Assembly: GCA_038205135.1 (NCBI GenBank)
Contig: JBBRCF010000009.1
Location: 1-50,141, forward strand
Origin: UBA9554 sp038205135
Lineage (GTDB): Bacteria; Pseudomonadota; Alphaproteobacteria; Rhodobacterales; Rhodobacteraceae
Direction of reading: 5' to 3'
Length of the DNA stretch: 50,141 bases
The notes beneath the pieces are model-generated. The model was not told where the DNA came from and did not search any database. It saw only the letters and a list, made by a program, of their open reading frames with translations. Position numbers and translations under genes: made by a program. Positions 1 to 8,564 of this stretch are shown in pieces. The first letter of the stretch is position 1, and every line of letters begins with the position of its first letter.

Positions 1-197
1 AGGCCGAAGAACTGGGCCTGTCCGAAGCGTTCGACACCGCAATCTGTCTGGTCGAATGGCCCGACCGGCTGGGCAGCCTTGTGCCGCCGGATGCGCTGCG
101 GCTTGTGTTTGCGTCCGGACCGGGCGAAGACGACCGTCGTATCACGGTTTTGCCCGGCGGCACATGGCCGGACCGTCTGAAGGATTTGTCAAATTGA
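1..197 (+). CDS. tsaE: TsaE, C-terminal fragment (tRNA t6A synthesis ATPase), cut by window edge
   Basis: An open frame enters from the left edge (codons in phase with base 3) and stops with TGA at 195-197, giving the last 64 residues or so. The segment LVEWPDRLGSLVPPDALRL followed by a short strand-rich tail matches the end of TsaE, the ATPase that drives N6-threonylcarbamoyladenosine formation at position 37 of ANN-decoding tRNAs. The Walker A part lies outside the window, so the call rests on the C-terminal pattern and on the following amgK-murU-addBA genes, an order familiar in Rhodobacterales. Its stop overlaps the probable TTG start of the next gene. Confidence 0.8.
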   Translation, partial: AEELGLSEAFDTAICLVEWPDRLGSLVPPDALRLVFASGPGEDDRRITVLPGGTWPDRLKDLSN

Positions 198-1213
198 CCG
201 ACCGTGCCGCTCTGGCTACTGCGTTTTTGTCCCGCACCGATTGGGCTGGCCAAGCGCGCAGCCTGTTGGCGGGCGATGCATCGAACCGCAGATATTTTCG
301 CCTGCGCGATGCAGATGGCAAAAGCGCGGTGCTGATGGATGCCGATCCGGCCAAGGGTGAAGATGTTCGGCCCTTTGTCCATGTCGCGCGGCACCTGTCC
401 GGGTTGGGCCTGTCCGCGCCGCAGATCCTCGCCACTGACGACAGCGCGGGCTTTCTGCTGCTGGAAGACCTGGGCGATGCGCTGTTTGCCCGCGTCATTC
501 CCGCCGCACCCGATCTGGAAATCCCGCTGTATCAGGCCGCGACCGAGGCGCTGATCACGCTTCATGCCCATCCCGTCGCAAGCGGTTTGAAACCGTATGA
601 CGCCGGCACAATGACCCGGATGGCCGCGCTCGCCTGGATCTGGTATCGGCGGGGCGCTTTGGGCGATATGGCGGGAATAGACCCGTTTTCTGCGGCCTTC
701 GCCCCGATGATGACACAGGTCGGTTCATCCGTGCCGGTGATGATCCTGCGCGATTACCACGCCGAAAACCTGATCTGGTTGCCCGACCGCGCAGGCGCCG
801 CGCGCACAGGGCTGCTGGATTTTCAGGACGCGATGACCGGCCATCCGGCCTATGATCTGGTGTCGCTGCTGCAGGATGCACGCCGCGACGTGCCGCCCGA
901 CGTGGAGCGCCGGATGATCGCACATTATGTGGCACGGACCGGACAGGACGCCGCCGCGTTCGATCATGCCTATCACCTTTTGGGCGCACAGCGGAATCTG
1001 CGCATCCTCGGTGTTTTTGCCCGGCTGTCGCTGTATTACGCCAAACCGCATTACGTCGATCTGATCCCGCGCGTCTGGGGTCTTTTGGACCGCGATCTGT
1101 CCCATCCGGCGCTTGGCCCTATCGCGGCCCGCGTCCGCGCCGATTTGCCCGCACCGACGCACGCCCTGTTGCAAAGGCTGAAAGACCAATGCGGAACCGT
1201 CCCGACGCTGTGA
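194..1213 (+). CDS. amgK: AmgK-type N-acetylmuramate/N-acetylglucosamine 1-kinase (aminoglycoside phosphotransferase fold)
   Basis: A kinase of the APH/choline-kinase fold. The glycine-rich N-terminal segment LAGDASNRRYFRL, the catalytic loop ILRDYHAENLIWLP and the metal-binding LLDFQDAMTGHPAYDL are all present. In the family, AmgK phosphorylates the anomeric position of MurNAc (and GlcNAc) during peptidoglycan recycling; the next gene encodes the matching uridylyltransferase MurU, which supports that role over antibiotic resistance. Start choice: a TTG at 194 has a GAAGGA ribosome site at 179-184 with 9 nt spacing and gives the N-terminus LTDRAALATAFL. An ATG at 164 is possible but has no visible ribosome site and overlaps tsaE further. 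The gene overlaps murU by 25 nt. Confidence 0.85.
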   Translation: MTDRAALATAFLSRTDWAGQARSLLAGDASNRRYFRLRDADGKSAVLMDADPAKGEDVRPFVHVARHLSGLGLSAPQILATDDSAGFLLLEDLGDALFARVIPAAPDLEIPLYQAATEALITLHAHPVASGLKPYDAGTMTRMAALAWIWYRRGALGDMAGIDPFSAAFAPMMTQVGSSVPVMILRDYHAENLIWLPDRAGAARTGLLDFQDAMTGHPAYDLVSLLQDARRDVPPDVERRMIAHYVARTGQDAAAFDHAYHLLGAQRNLRILGVFARLSLYYAKPHYVDLIPRVWGLLDRDLSHPALGPIAARVRADLPAPTHALLQRLKDQCGTVPTL

Positions 1214-1878
1214 TGCTGTTCGCCGCCGGGTTTGGCACCCGGATGGGTGAACTGACCCGGAACCGGCCCAAACCGCTGATCTCGGTGGCAGGTCGCACAT
1301 TGCTGGATCATGCGTTGGACATTGCGCGGGGGGTCATCCCGCGCCGCATCGTGGTCAACACGCATTACCTGTCCGATCAGATCGCCGCCTATCTGGCGGG
1401 GTCCGAGGTGATCGTGTCGCAGGAAACCCCGGACATTCTGGAAACCGGGGGCGGCTTGCGCCACGCATTGCCGGTATTGGGCGATGGCCCGGTTTTCACG
1501 CTGAACACGGATTACGTCTGGGCGGGGCCGAACCCGCTGCGCCTGCTGGAACAGGCCTGGGATCCGGACCGGATGGAGGCGCTGCTATTATGCCTGCCGC
1601 CCGATCGGGCCACCGGGTTCATTGGCGCGGGTGACTTCACCGTCACGGATGGCGTGGTGCGACGCGGGCCCGGCCTGATCTATGCCGGAGCACAGATCGT
1701 CACGACCACAGAGCTGGATGCGATCCCCGACCGGGTATTTTCCCTGAACCGGCTGTGGGAAGGGATGCTGGCGCGCGGCGTGCTGCATGTGCTGGAATAT
1801 CCCGGCCGTTGGTGCGATGTCGGCCGTCCCGAAGGCATCATGCTGGCCGAAGATATGCTGGCGTCCGGCCATGTTTGA
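1189..1878 (+). CDS. murU: MurU-type N-acetylmuramate alpha-1-phosphate uridylyltransferase
   Basis: A 229-residue nucleotidyltransferase with a Rossmann-like GT-A fold. The signature MLFAAGFGTRMGELTRNRPK near residues 9-28 (GxGTRM, then PKPL) binds the nucleotide and activates the sugar phosphate, and LNTDYVW supplies the metal-binding Asp. Next to AmgK, the product most likely converts MurNAc-1-phosphate plus UTP to UDP-MurNAc. That salvage route bypasses de novo MurA/MurB synthesis and is known from Pseudomonas and Caulobacter. The start lies inside the end of amgK, so translation is probably coupled; an internal start at 1210 cannot be excluded. A related sugar-1-phosphate nucleotidyltransferase role is the main alternative. 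Confidence 0.85.
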   Translation: MRNRPDAVMLFAAGFGTRMGELTRNRPKPLISVAGRTLLDHALDIARGVIPRRIVVNTHYLSDQIAAYLAGSEVIVSQETPDILETGGGLRHALPVLGDGPVFTLNTDYVWAGPNPLRLLEQAWDPDRMEALLLCLPPDRATGFIGAGDFTVTDGVVRRGPGLIYAGAQIVTTTELDAIPDRVFSLNRLWEGMLARGVLHVLEYPGRWCDVGRPEGIMLAEDMLASGHV

Positions 1879-4795
1879 CCCGATTACTGTCCCGCGCGTC
1901 TTTGGCGTGCCACCCGGCTGCGACTACCCGAAGGCGCTGGTGGCATATCTGCGCGCCGCCTGCGTCAATGCGCCGCCAGAGGCGCTTGCCCGCGTCCGCA
2001 TCATCGTGAACACGGCTCGCATGCAGCGGCGACTGACCAACCTGTTCCACGACGGCCCGCCTGCGCTGTTGCCGCGAATCGAAACGCTGCAGGCGCTGAC
2101 CACGCCCGAAACCGCCCCGGCGTCGCCTTTGCGGCGGCGGCTGGAACTTGCGCGGCTGATCGCGCGCCTGCTGGACGCCCAGCCTGATCTGGCCCCGCGC
2201 GCGGCGCTGTATGATCTGGCGGACAGTCTGGCCGCGCTGATGGACGAGATGCAGGGCGAGGATGTTTCCCCCGCTCGCATCGCCGCGCTGGATGTATCCG
2301 GCCATTCCGCCCATTGGGCGCGGGCGCAGGCGTTTCTGGGCATCGCCGCGGATTATCTGGCGCGCGCTGACATCGGCCGTGATGCGCAGGCCCGCCAACG
2401 TGCCGCCGTGCTGGCACAGATCGCGGCGTGGGACGCGGCGCCGCCCGGCCACCCGGTGATCGTGGCGGGTTCCACCGGGTCGCGCGCCACAATGCGCTTG
2501 TTGATGGTCGCGGTCGCGCGCCTGCCGCAGGGTGCCGTGGTTCTGCCCGGTTATGACGACGCCATGCCGCCAGCCGCCTGGGACGATCTGCGTGACCCGC
2601 TAACCGCAGAAGATCACCCGCAGGCCCGCTATCGCCGCCTGATGGCGGATCTGGGCATCGGCCCCGCCGATATCGCACCTTGGCCGGGCGCCTCCACCCC
2701 GAATGCGGCTCGAAACCGGCTGATTTCGCTCGCCCTGCGCCCCGCGCCGGTCACTGATTGCTGGCGAGCCGAGGGGCCGGCGCTGACCGATCTGATGTCC
2801 GCCACGGGCGACGTGACACTGATCGAGGCCCCGTCGCGCCGGCACGAAGCCCTGGCCATCGCGTTGCGCCTGCGCGCCGCCGCCGAGGAAGACCGCATCG
2901 CCGCCCTGATCACGCCGGACCGGCTGCTGACGCGGTCAGTGCAGGCGCATCTGGACCGCTGGCGGCTGATCGCGGATGATTCCGCGGGCCAACCGCTGCG
3001 ACTGTCCGCGCCGGGCCGGTTCCTGCGCCATGTTGCGGACCTGATGCGCGACCGGTTGACGGCCGCGCTGCTGCTGATCCTGCTGAAACACCCGCTCTGC
3101 CATTCCGGCACCGGGAGGGGTGACCATCTGCGCCGCGCCCGCATGCTGGAATTGCATATCCGCCGCAATGGCATGCCGTTCCCCGATGCCGCCGCGCTGA
3201 CCGACTGGGCTGCCAAACAGGACGCCGCCATGCAGGATTGGGCCACCTGGGTCGTTGCCCGCCTCATGACCGCCACCACGCAACCCGCGCCGCTGACCGA
3301 TCTGGTCGCGCATCACCGCTGGCTGGCCGAGTCCATCGCCGCCGGGCCGGCTCCCGGTACCGGCAGGCTGTGGGAAGCGGATGCCGGGATCAAGGCCCGG
3401 CAGGTGCTGGACGATCTGGCGCAAGAGGCCCCGCATGGTGGCGTCATGACACCGTCCGATTTTGCCGATCTGCTGGACGCGCTGCTGGGCGAGGCAGAGG
3501 TGCGGTCCGCAACCGACCCCGACCCGCGCATCCTGATCTGGGGAACGCTTGAGGCGCGGGTGCAGGGGGCCGATCTGGTGATCCTCGGGGGTTTGAACGA
3601 TGGCGTCTGGCCCGCCGCGCCGCCGCCCGACCCTTGGCTGAACCGCGCGATGCGGCTGGATGCGGGTCTGTTGTTGCCCGAAAGGCGTGTTGGCCTGTCG
3701 GCGCATGACTTTCAACAGGCCATCGCCGCGCCCGAGGTCTGGCTGACCCGGTCGCTGCGCGGCGACGAGGCGCAGACCGTGCCATCGCGTTGGGTCAATC
3801 GGCTGTTGAACCTGCTGGAGGGGCTGCCCGAAACGGGCGGCCCCGCCGCCATCACCGCGATGCGGGCGCGCGGCGCGGGCTGGCTGCGGCTGGCAGAGGC
3901 GCTGGAGGCGACAGAACGCACCGCGCCAGCGCCGCGACCAGCACCGATCCCGCCGGCCCGTGCGCGGCTGGCAAAACTGTCGATCACCCAGATCAAGATA
4001 CTGGTGCGCGACCCCTATGCGATCTATGCGCGCGAGGTTCTGCGACTGAACCCGCTTGACCCGCTGACCCAATCGGCTGATGCGCGGCTGAAGGGGACTG
4101 CCCTGCATGCCGCGCTGGAAGCCTTTGTCCGCCGCGCAACGCAGGACATCACTCGCCTAACCCCCGAACAGCTTTTGGCTGATGCAGAGACGATTCTGGC
4201 GCAAACCGTGCCATGGCCCGACGTGCGTATGCTGTGGCAGGCCCGCCTGACCCGCATCGCCGCCGATTTTGTTGCCGACGAGACAGCGCGCCAGCAAACC
4301 GCCACCCCCCTCGCATTCGAGGTCAAGGGCCGTACCGACCTGCCGCATCTGAATTTCACCCTGACCGGCAAGGCCGACCGCATCGATGCCACCGCCGATG
4401 GGCGGTTGCATCTGTACGACTACAAGACCGGCAGCCTGCCCACCGAAAAACAGCAGGTCCGTTTTGATCGCCAGCTGCAACTGACCGCAGCGATGGCCCG
4501 ACGCGGCGCGTTCGAAGGCATCGCCCCCGCCGACCCCGCACAAGCGGCATTTCTAGGCATCGGGTCCAAGGCCGATGTGCAGCGCGCGCACCTGCTGACC
4601 AGGGACGGCGCGGATTTCGTCACCGCGACCTGGGATTGGCTGGGCAATCTGCTGGCACATTATCTAGATGGCGGCGCGGGATTCACCGCGCGCAAGCAGA
4701 TGGAACGCAGCGCCTATCCCGGCGATTACGACCACCTCTCGCGGTTTGGCGAATGGGACGAAACCACGCCCGCAACGCCAAAGGTGCTGACATGA
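1871..4795 (+). CDS. addB: AddB, double-strand break repair helicase-nuclease subunit
   Basis: A 974-residue AddB subunit of the AddAB enzyme, the alphaproteobacterial counterpart of RecBCD. It begins MFDPITVPRVFGVPPGCDY, at an ATG overlapping the murU stop by 8 nt. The C-terminal RecB-family nuclease domain is visible as EVKGRTDLPHLNFTLTGKAD followed by LYDYKTGSLP, where the Asp and Lys of DYKTG are catalytic. I see no clustered cysteines around the nuclease domain, so the iron-sulfur cluster of Bacillus AddB appears to be absent. The N-terminal helicase region is degenerate, as is usual for AddB. It is translationally coupled to addA by an ATGA overlap (4792-4795). Confidence 0.93.
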   Translation: MFDPITVPRVFGVPPGCDYPKALVAYLRAACVNAPPEALARVRIIVNTARMQRRLTNLFHDGPPALLPRIETLQALTTPETAPASPLRRRLELARLIARLLDAQPDLAPRAALYDLADSLAALMDEMQGEDVSPARIAALDVSGHSAHWARAQAFLGIAADYLARADIGRDAQARQRAAVLAQIAAWDAAPPGHPVIVAGSTGSRATMRLLMVAVARLPQGAVVLPGYDDAMPPAAWDDLRDPLTAEDHPQARYRRLMADLGIGPADIAPWPGASTPNAARNRLISLALRPAPVTDCWRAEGPALTDLMSATGDVTLIEAPSRRHEALAIALRLRAAAEEDRIAALITPDRLLTRSVQAHLDRWRLIADDSAGQPLRLSAPGRFLRHVADLMRDRLTAALLLILLKHPLCHSGTGRGDHLRRARMLELHIRRNGMPFPDAAALTDWAAKQDAAMQDWATWVVARLMTATTQPAPLTDLVAHHRWLAESIAAGPAPGTGRLWEADAGIKARQVLDDLAQEAPHGGVMTPSDFADLLDALLGEAEVRSATDPDPRILIWGTLEARVQGADLVILGGLNDGVWPAAPPPDPWLNRAMRLDAGLLLPERRVGLSAHDFQQAIAAPEVWLTRSLRGDEAQTVPSRWVNRLLNLLEGLPETGGPAAITAMRARGAGWLRLAEALEATERTAPAPRPAPIPPARARLAKLSITQIKILVRDPYAIYAREVLRLNPLDPLTQSADARLKGTALHAALEAFVRRATQDITRLTPEQLLADAETILAQTVPWPDVRMLWQARLTRIAADFVADETARQQTATPLAFEVKGRTDLPHLNFTLTGKADRIDATADGRLHLYDYKTGSLPTEKQQVRFDRQLQLTAAMARRGAFEGIAPADPAQAAFLGIGSKADVQRAHLLTRDGADFVTATWDWLGNLLAHYLDGGAGFTARKQMERSAYPGDYDHLSRFGEWDETTPATPKVLT

Positions 4796-7700
4796 CCCGG
4801 AATGACGCCACCGCGGCGCAAATTTTGGCGGCGCGACCGGATAAATCCACCTGGGTCAGTGCTAATGCCGGATCGGGCAAGACCCGCGTTCTGACTGACC
4901 GGGTCGCGCGGCTGTTGCTGGACGGCGTCGCCCCGCAGCGCGTGCTGTGCCTGACCTATACCAAGGCGGCAGCGACAGAGATGCAGAACCGTCTTTTTCG
5001 CCGGCTTGGGGCTTGGGCGATGCTGGACGATGCGACCCTGACCAAGCAGCTTTTGGATCTTGGTCTGGATCACGCACTGGACAGTGCCGCCCTGAACGCC
5101 GCGCGCACGCTGTTCGCCCGCGCGATCGAAACTCCGGGCGGGCTGAAGATCCAGACCATCCATTCCTTTTGCGCCGCGTTGTTGCGCCGGTTTCCGCTGG
5201 AGGCACAGGTGTCGCCGCAGTTCCGCGAAATGGACGCCCGCGCGAGCGCGTTGTTGCGCGCCGACCTGCTGCGCGATATGGCCGACAGCCCGCATCGCGC
5301 CGCAATGGAACGGGTCGCCGCGCGGCTGTCGGGGGCGGATTTCGATGCACTGGCGAAAACCATCGCGGAAAAGCGTGCCGGATTCCCGGGAAATCAGACC
5401 CGCGCAACGCTGGCGCCCCGGTTTGGTTTGACGCCGGACGCGCAGCGCGAGGATGTGCTGGCGATTGCGTTTGACGGGTCCGAAGCGGCTCTGATGACTG
5501 ACCTCTGCCAGGCATTCATGACGCAGACGAAAACCTACCAGGAAAAGGCTTCCGGCTTTCTTGCGCTCGATTTCCTGTCGCCCACCCTCGCCACACTGAA
5601 CAGCTTGTGCGACCTGTTCTACGACTCGAAAGACAGGCTGCTGTTCGGCCGCATTCCGCAGGCCAATCACACGAGCGCCCGGAAGGCCGTCGCGCATCTG
5701 ACCGATGATCTGGACGCCTTCATGACACGCGTTGATACCGCCCGTGCCCATCTGGCCGCGATCACTGCGTGGGAGGCCACGATTGATCTGCACGACTTTG
5801 CCACGCCTTTCCTGGAGGCATATCAGGGTCGAAAACTGCTGCGAGGCTGGCTGGATTTCGACGATCTGATCGTCAAGGCGCGTGATCTGTTGGCGCTATC
5901 CGATGTGGCTGCCTGGGTGCTGTATCGGCTGGATGGCGGCATTGACCATATTTTGGTGGACGAGGCGCAGGACACCAACCCGCTGCAATGGCAGGTGATC
6001 GAACGCCTGTCCGAGGAAATGACCTCTGGTACGGGCGCGCGGGACAACCGGGCGCGCACAATCTTTGTCGTCGGTGACAAGAAGCAGTCGATCTATTCGT
6101 TTCAGGGCGCTGATCCGCGCGAATTTGACCGGATGCACGGCCGGTTTGCCGACCGGCTGGCGCCCACCAACCCGCTGCAAACCACAACGCTGCAACATTC
6201 GTTCCGGTCGTCGGCCACGATCCTGTCTCTGGTGGACCGTACGTTTCAAAACAGCGCGGCGTCAGGGTTCGACGATACGCTGCACCGCGCCTTTCACACC
6301 GACCTGCCGGGTCGCGTCGATCTGTGGCCGCTGGTCGAACCGACCAGCAAAGATGACCCGCCCGAGGATGCGACGCTGGATTGGGTCAGCCCGGACCACC
6401 ACGATACCCAACTGGCGGAGCGAATCGCCACAAGCATTGCAGGCATGATCGAATCCGAGACGATTCCGGCTCGACCCGACCCTAACTCACCCCTGACGTG
6501 TCGTCCCGTCACGGCAGGCGACATCCTGATCCTGGTGCAACGCCGGTCCGCGCTGTTCGGCGCGATCATCCGCGCCTGCAAGGCCGCAGGCCTGCCAATT
6601 GCGGGGGCTGACCGGTTGAAGGTGGGCGCCGAGCTTGCCGTGCGCGATCTGGCGGCACTGTTGTCATTCCTTGCCACGCCTGAGGACGATCTGGCACTGG
6701 CCACCGCGCTGCGGTCCCCCTTGCTGGGTTGGTCGGAACAGGGCCTGTTCACGCTGGCGCATGGGCGCGGGCCGAAATCGTTGTGGCAGGCCCTGCGCGA
6801 GGCACAGGCCGATCACGCTGACACATGGTCGATCCTGCGCGATCTGCGCGACCAGACCGACTTCCTGCGCCCCTATGACCTGATCGAACGGGTGCTGATC
6901 CGTCATGATGGCCGCCGCCGGTTGCTGTCGCGGCTGGGGCGAGAGGCGCAGGATGGCATCGACGCCTTTCTGGCACAGGCGTTGGCCTACGAGGATAATG
7001 ATGTGCCGTCGCTGACCGGTTTCCTAGGCTGGATGGAAATCGACGATCTGGAGATCAAGCGCCAGATGGATGGCAGCGCCGACGAGATCCGCGTGATGAC
7101 CGTACATGGCGCAAAGGGGCTGGAAAGCCCCATCGTCATTCTGCCCGACACGATGGATCGGCGCGAGCCGAACGAAACCAATGTGGTGCTGCATGATGGC
7201 CTTTGCTGGTGGTGGCTGCCCGCGAAAGAACAGCCGCCGCATTACGCCGACATGCGCGCGGCGACGGTGGCCGCGCGGCAGGCTGAACGCGACCGGCTGC
7301 TGTATGTCGCGATGACGCGGGCGGAAAAATGGCTGATCCTGGCCGGCGCGGGCAGCGTCAAGGATGACAGCGACGGCTGGTTCTCTCGCCTGTCACAGGT
7401 GATGGCGGATGCCGGGGCCGCGCCCTGCAATTACGATTTCGGCACCGGCCTGCGGTTGGAAAGTGCTGGCTGGTCCAGCCTGCCTTTGGCGGCGACAGGG
7501 TCGAAACCCGCCAAGGTGCCCGCCGCCCTGCCACACTGGACGCAAGGCCACGCCCCCGCCGCGCCCACCCGCGCCCCGCCGGTCAGCCCGTCAAATCTGG
7601 GCGGGGCAAAGGCGCTGCCCGGCGACGGGCTGGACGAGGCGACCGCGAAATCCTATGGCGCGCTGGTGCATGCGCTGCTGGACCGATTGCCGAGGCTAGC

Positions 7701-8166
7701 CCCGCACCAAACCGGTTTGGGCGCTGCAATCGCCGGGCCTTTTGGACTGTCCGATGCATTGACCGACATGGCGATCGCCGAGGCGGCCGCGATCCGCATC
7801 AATCCTGGCCTCGCCTTTTTGTTCGACCCCGATGTGCTGTCCGAACAACCATTCAGCGTGACCCTGCCCGGTCTGGGCCGCGTTTATGGGATAATCGACC
7901 GGCTAGCCCTGCGCCCCGGCGCTGTCTTGGCCGTGGATTTCAAGACCAACCGCGCTGTGCCGGGCAATGCAGCCCTAGTGCCGGACGGATTGTTGCGCCA
8001 GATGGGCGCCTATGCCGCCGCGCTGGCCGTCCTGTACCCGGACCGCCGCGCGGAAACTGCGCTGGTCTGGACGCGGACAGGTCAGATCATGCCCCTGCCG
8101 CACGATCTGGTGACGGCAGCGTTGCAAAGGGCGGGCTCCCTTGACGCAGGGCGGGCGGCCCCATAA
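4792..8166 (+). CDS. addA: AddA, double-strand break repair helicase-nuclease subunit
   Basis: A 1124-residue UvrD/Rep-type (SF1A) helicase with a C-terminal nuclease. Walker A is SANAGSGKT at about residues 23-31, motif Ia CLTYTKAAATEM, Walker B LVDEAQDTNPLQW, motif III VGDKKQSIYSFQGADP, motif IV LQHSFRSS, motif V VMTVHGAKGLESP and motif VI LLYVAMTRAEKWL. The nuclease domain contains LAVDFKTNR near the end. With AddB it unwinds and resects DNA ends, up to recombination hotspots, and loads RecA. The start is fixed by the ATGA overlap with addB; longer upstream readings run through addB codons. A possible trxA promoter lies in its last codons. Confidence 0.95.
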   Translation: MTRNDATAAQILAARPDKSTWVSANAGSGKTRVLTDRVARLLLDGVAPQRVLCLTYTKAAATEMQNRLFRRLGAWAMLDDATLTKQLLDLGLDHALDSAALNAARTLFARAIETPGGLKIQTIHSFCAALLRRFPLEAQVSPQFREMDARASALLRADLLRDMADSPHRAAMERVAARLSGADFDALAKTIAEKRAGFPGNQTRATLAPRFGLTPDAQREDVLAIAFDGSEAALMTDLCQAFMTQTKTYQEKASGFLALDFLSPTLATLNSLCDLFYDSKDRLLFGRIPQANHTSARKAVAHLTDDLDAFMTRVDTARAHLAAITAWEATIDLHDFATPFLEAYQGRKLLRGWLDFDDLIVKARDLLALSDVAAWVLYRLDGGIDHILVDEAQDTNPLQWQVIERLSEEMTSGTGARDNRARTIFVVGDKKQSIYSFQGADPREFDRMHGRFADRLAPTNPLQTTTLQHSFRSSATILSLVDRTFQNSAASGFDDTLHRAFHTDLPGRVDLWPLVEPTSKDDPPEDATLDWVSPDHHDTQLAERIATSIAGMIESETIPARPDPNSPLTCRPVTAGDILILVQRRSALFGAIIRACKAAGLPIAGADRLKVGAELAVRDLAALLSFLATPEDDLALATALRSPLLGWSEQGLFTLAHGRGPKSLWQALREAQADHADTWSILRDLRDQTDFLRPYDLIERVLIRHDGRRRLLSRLGREAQDGIDAFLAQALAYEDNDVPSLTGFLGWMEIDDLEIKRQMDGSADEIRVMTVHGAKGLESPIVILPDTMDRREPNETNVVLHDGLCWWWLPAKEQPPHYADMRAATVAARQAERDRLLYVAMTRAEKWLILAGAGSVKDDSDGWFSRLSQVMADAGAAPCNYDFGTGLRLESAGWSSLPLAATGSKPAKVPAALPHWTQGHAPAAPTRAPPVSPSNLGGAKALPGDGLDEATAKSYGALVHALLDRLPRLAPHQTGLGAAIAGPFGLSDALTDMAIAEAAAIRINPGLAFLFDPDVLSEQPFSVTLPGLGRVYGIIDRLALRPGAVLAVDFKTNRAVPGNAALVPDGLLRQMGAYAAALAVLYPDRRAETALVWTRTGQIMPLPHDLVTAALQRAGSLDAGRAAP
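8140..8166 (+). promoter_or_regulatory. Candidate trxA promoter, RpoH-like
   Basis: CTTGAC at 8140-8145 is followed after 13 nt by CCCCAT at 8159-8164. This fits the heat-shock sigma factor pattern CTTGAA-N13-15-CCCCATNT apart from the last T and one A. The same bases can also be read as a housekeeping promoter, TTGACG (8141-8146), 17 nt, TAACTT (8164-8169). Either would start transcription near 8175, just ahead of the trxA ribosome site. It overlaps the end of addA. No transcript data are available to separate the readings. Confidence 0.45.
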
Positions 8167-8200
8167 CTTTGCACCAAGTCACATATTCAGGAGATGCGAT

Positions 8201-8527
8201 ATGGGTGCCAATACCGTTGCCGTCACCGACGCCACCTTCGAGGCCGAGGTCAAGAATTCCACCGTTCCGGTCGTTGTCGATTTCTGGGCCGAATGGTGCG
8301 GCCCGTGCCGTCAGATCGGCCCCGCGCTGGAAGAGCTCGCGCTTGAATACGGCGGCAAGGTCAAGATCGCCAAGATCGACGTGGACAACAACCAGCAGGT
8401 CGCGGCCCAACTGGGTGTGCGCGGCATTCCGGCGCTGTTCATCTTCAAGGACGGCAAGGTGGTGTCGAACCGCGCTGGCGCCGCCCCCAAGGCCTCGCTG
8501 AAAAGCTGGATCGACGGCGCGATCTGA
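8201..8527 (+). CDS. trxA: Thioredoxin 1
   Basis: A 108-residue thioredoxin carrying the redox motif FWAEWCGPCR (active-site WCGPC) and the cis-proline segment GVRGIPALFIFKDGK. It reduces disulfides of cytoplasmic proteins such as ribonucleotide reductase and peroxiredoxins, and is itself recycled by thioredoxin reductase. The ATG at 8201 is chosen because AGGAG at 8189-8193 sits 7 nt upstream. Length is typical of the family. It is followed by a strong hairpin terminator and is probably transcribed both from its own promoter and by read-through from addA. Confidence 0.97.
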   Translation: MGANTVAVTDATFEAEVKNSTVPVVVDFWAEWCGPCRQIGPALEELALEYGGKVKIAKIDVDNNQQVAAQLGVRGIPALFIFKDGKVVSNRAGAAPKASLKSWIDGAI

Positions 8528-8537
8528 TCCGCACATG

Positions 8538-8564
8538 AAAAGGGCGCGGAACTGCGCCCTTTTT
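8538..8564. terminator. Bidirectional intrinsic terminator between trxA and the convergent unknown gene
   Basis: A 10-bp perfect stem AAAAGGGCGC (8538-8547) pairs with GCGCCCTTTT (8554-8563) across a 6-nt loop, followed by T. The A-rich left arm gives a U-rich tail when read in the other direction, so it can end both trxA (plus) and the gene at 8564-9469 (minus), whose stop codon touches the hairpin. Confidence 0.9.

Noticed and set aside
2936..4108. Long minus-strand frame (390 codons) inside addB
   Set aside because: Composition is Gln/Arg/Gly-rich with no motif, and addB is clearly the coding strand here.
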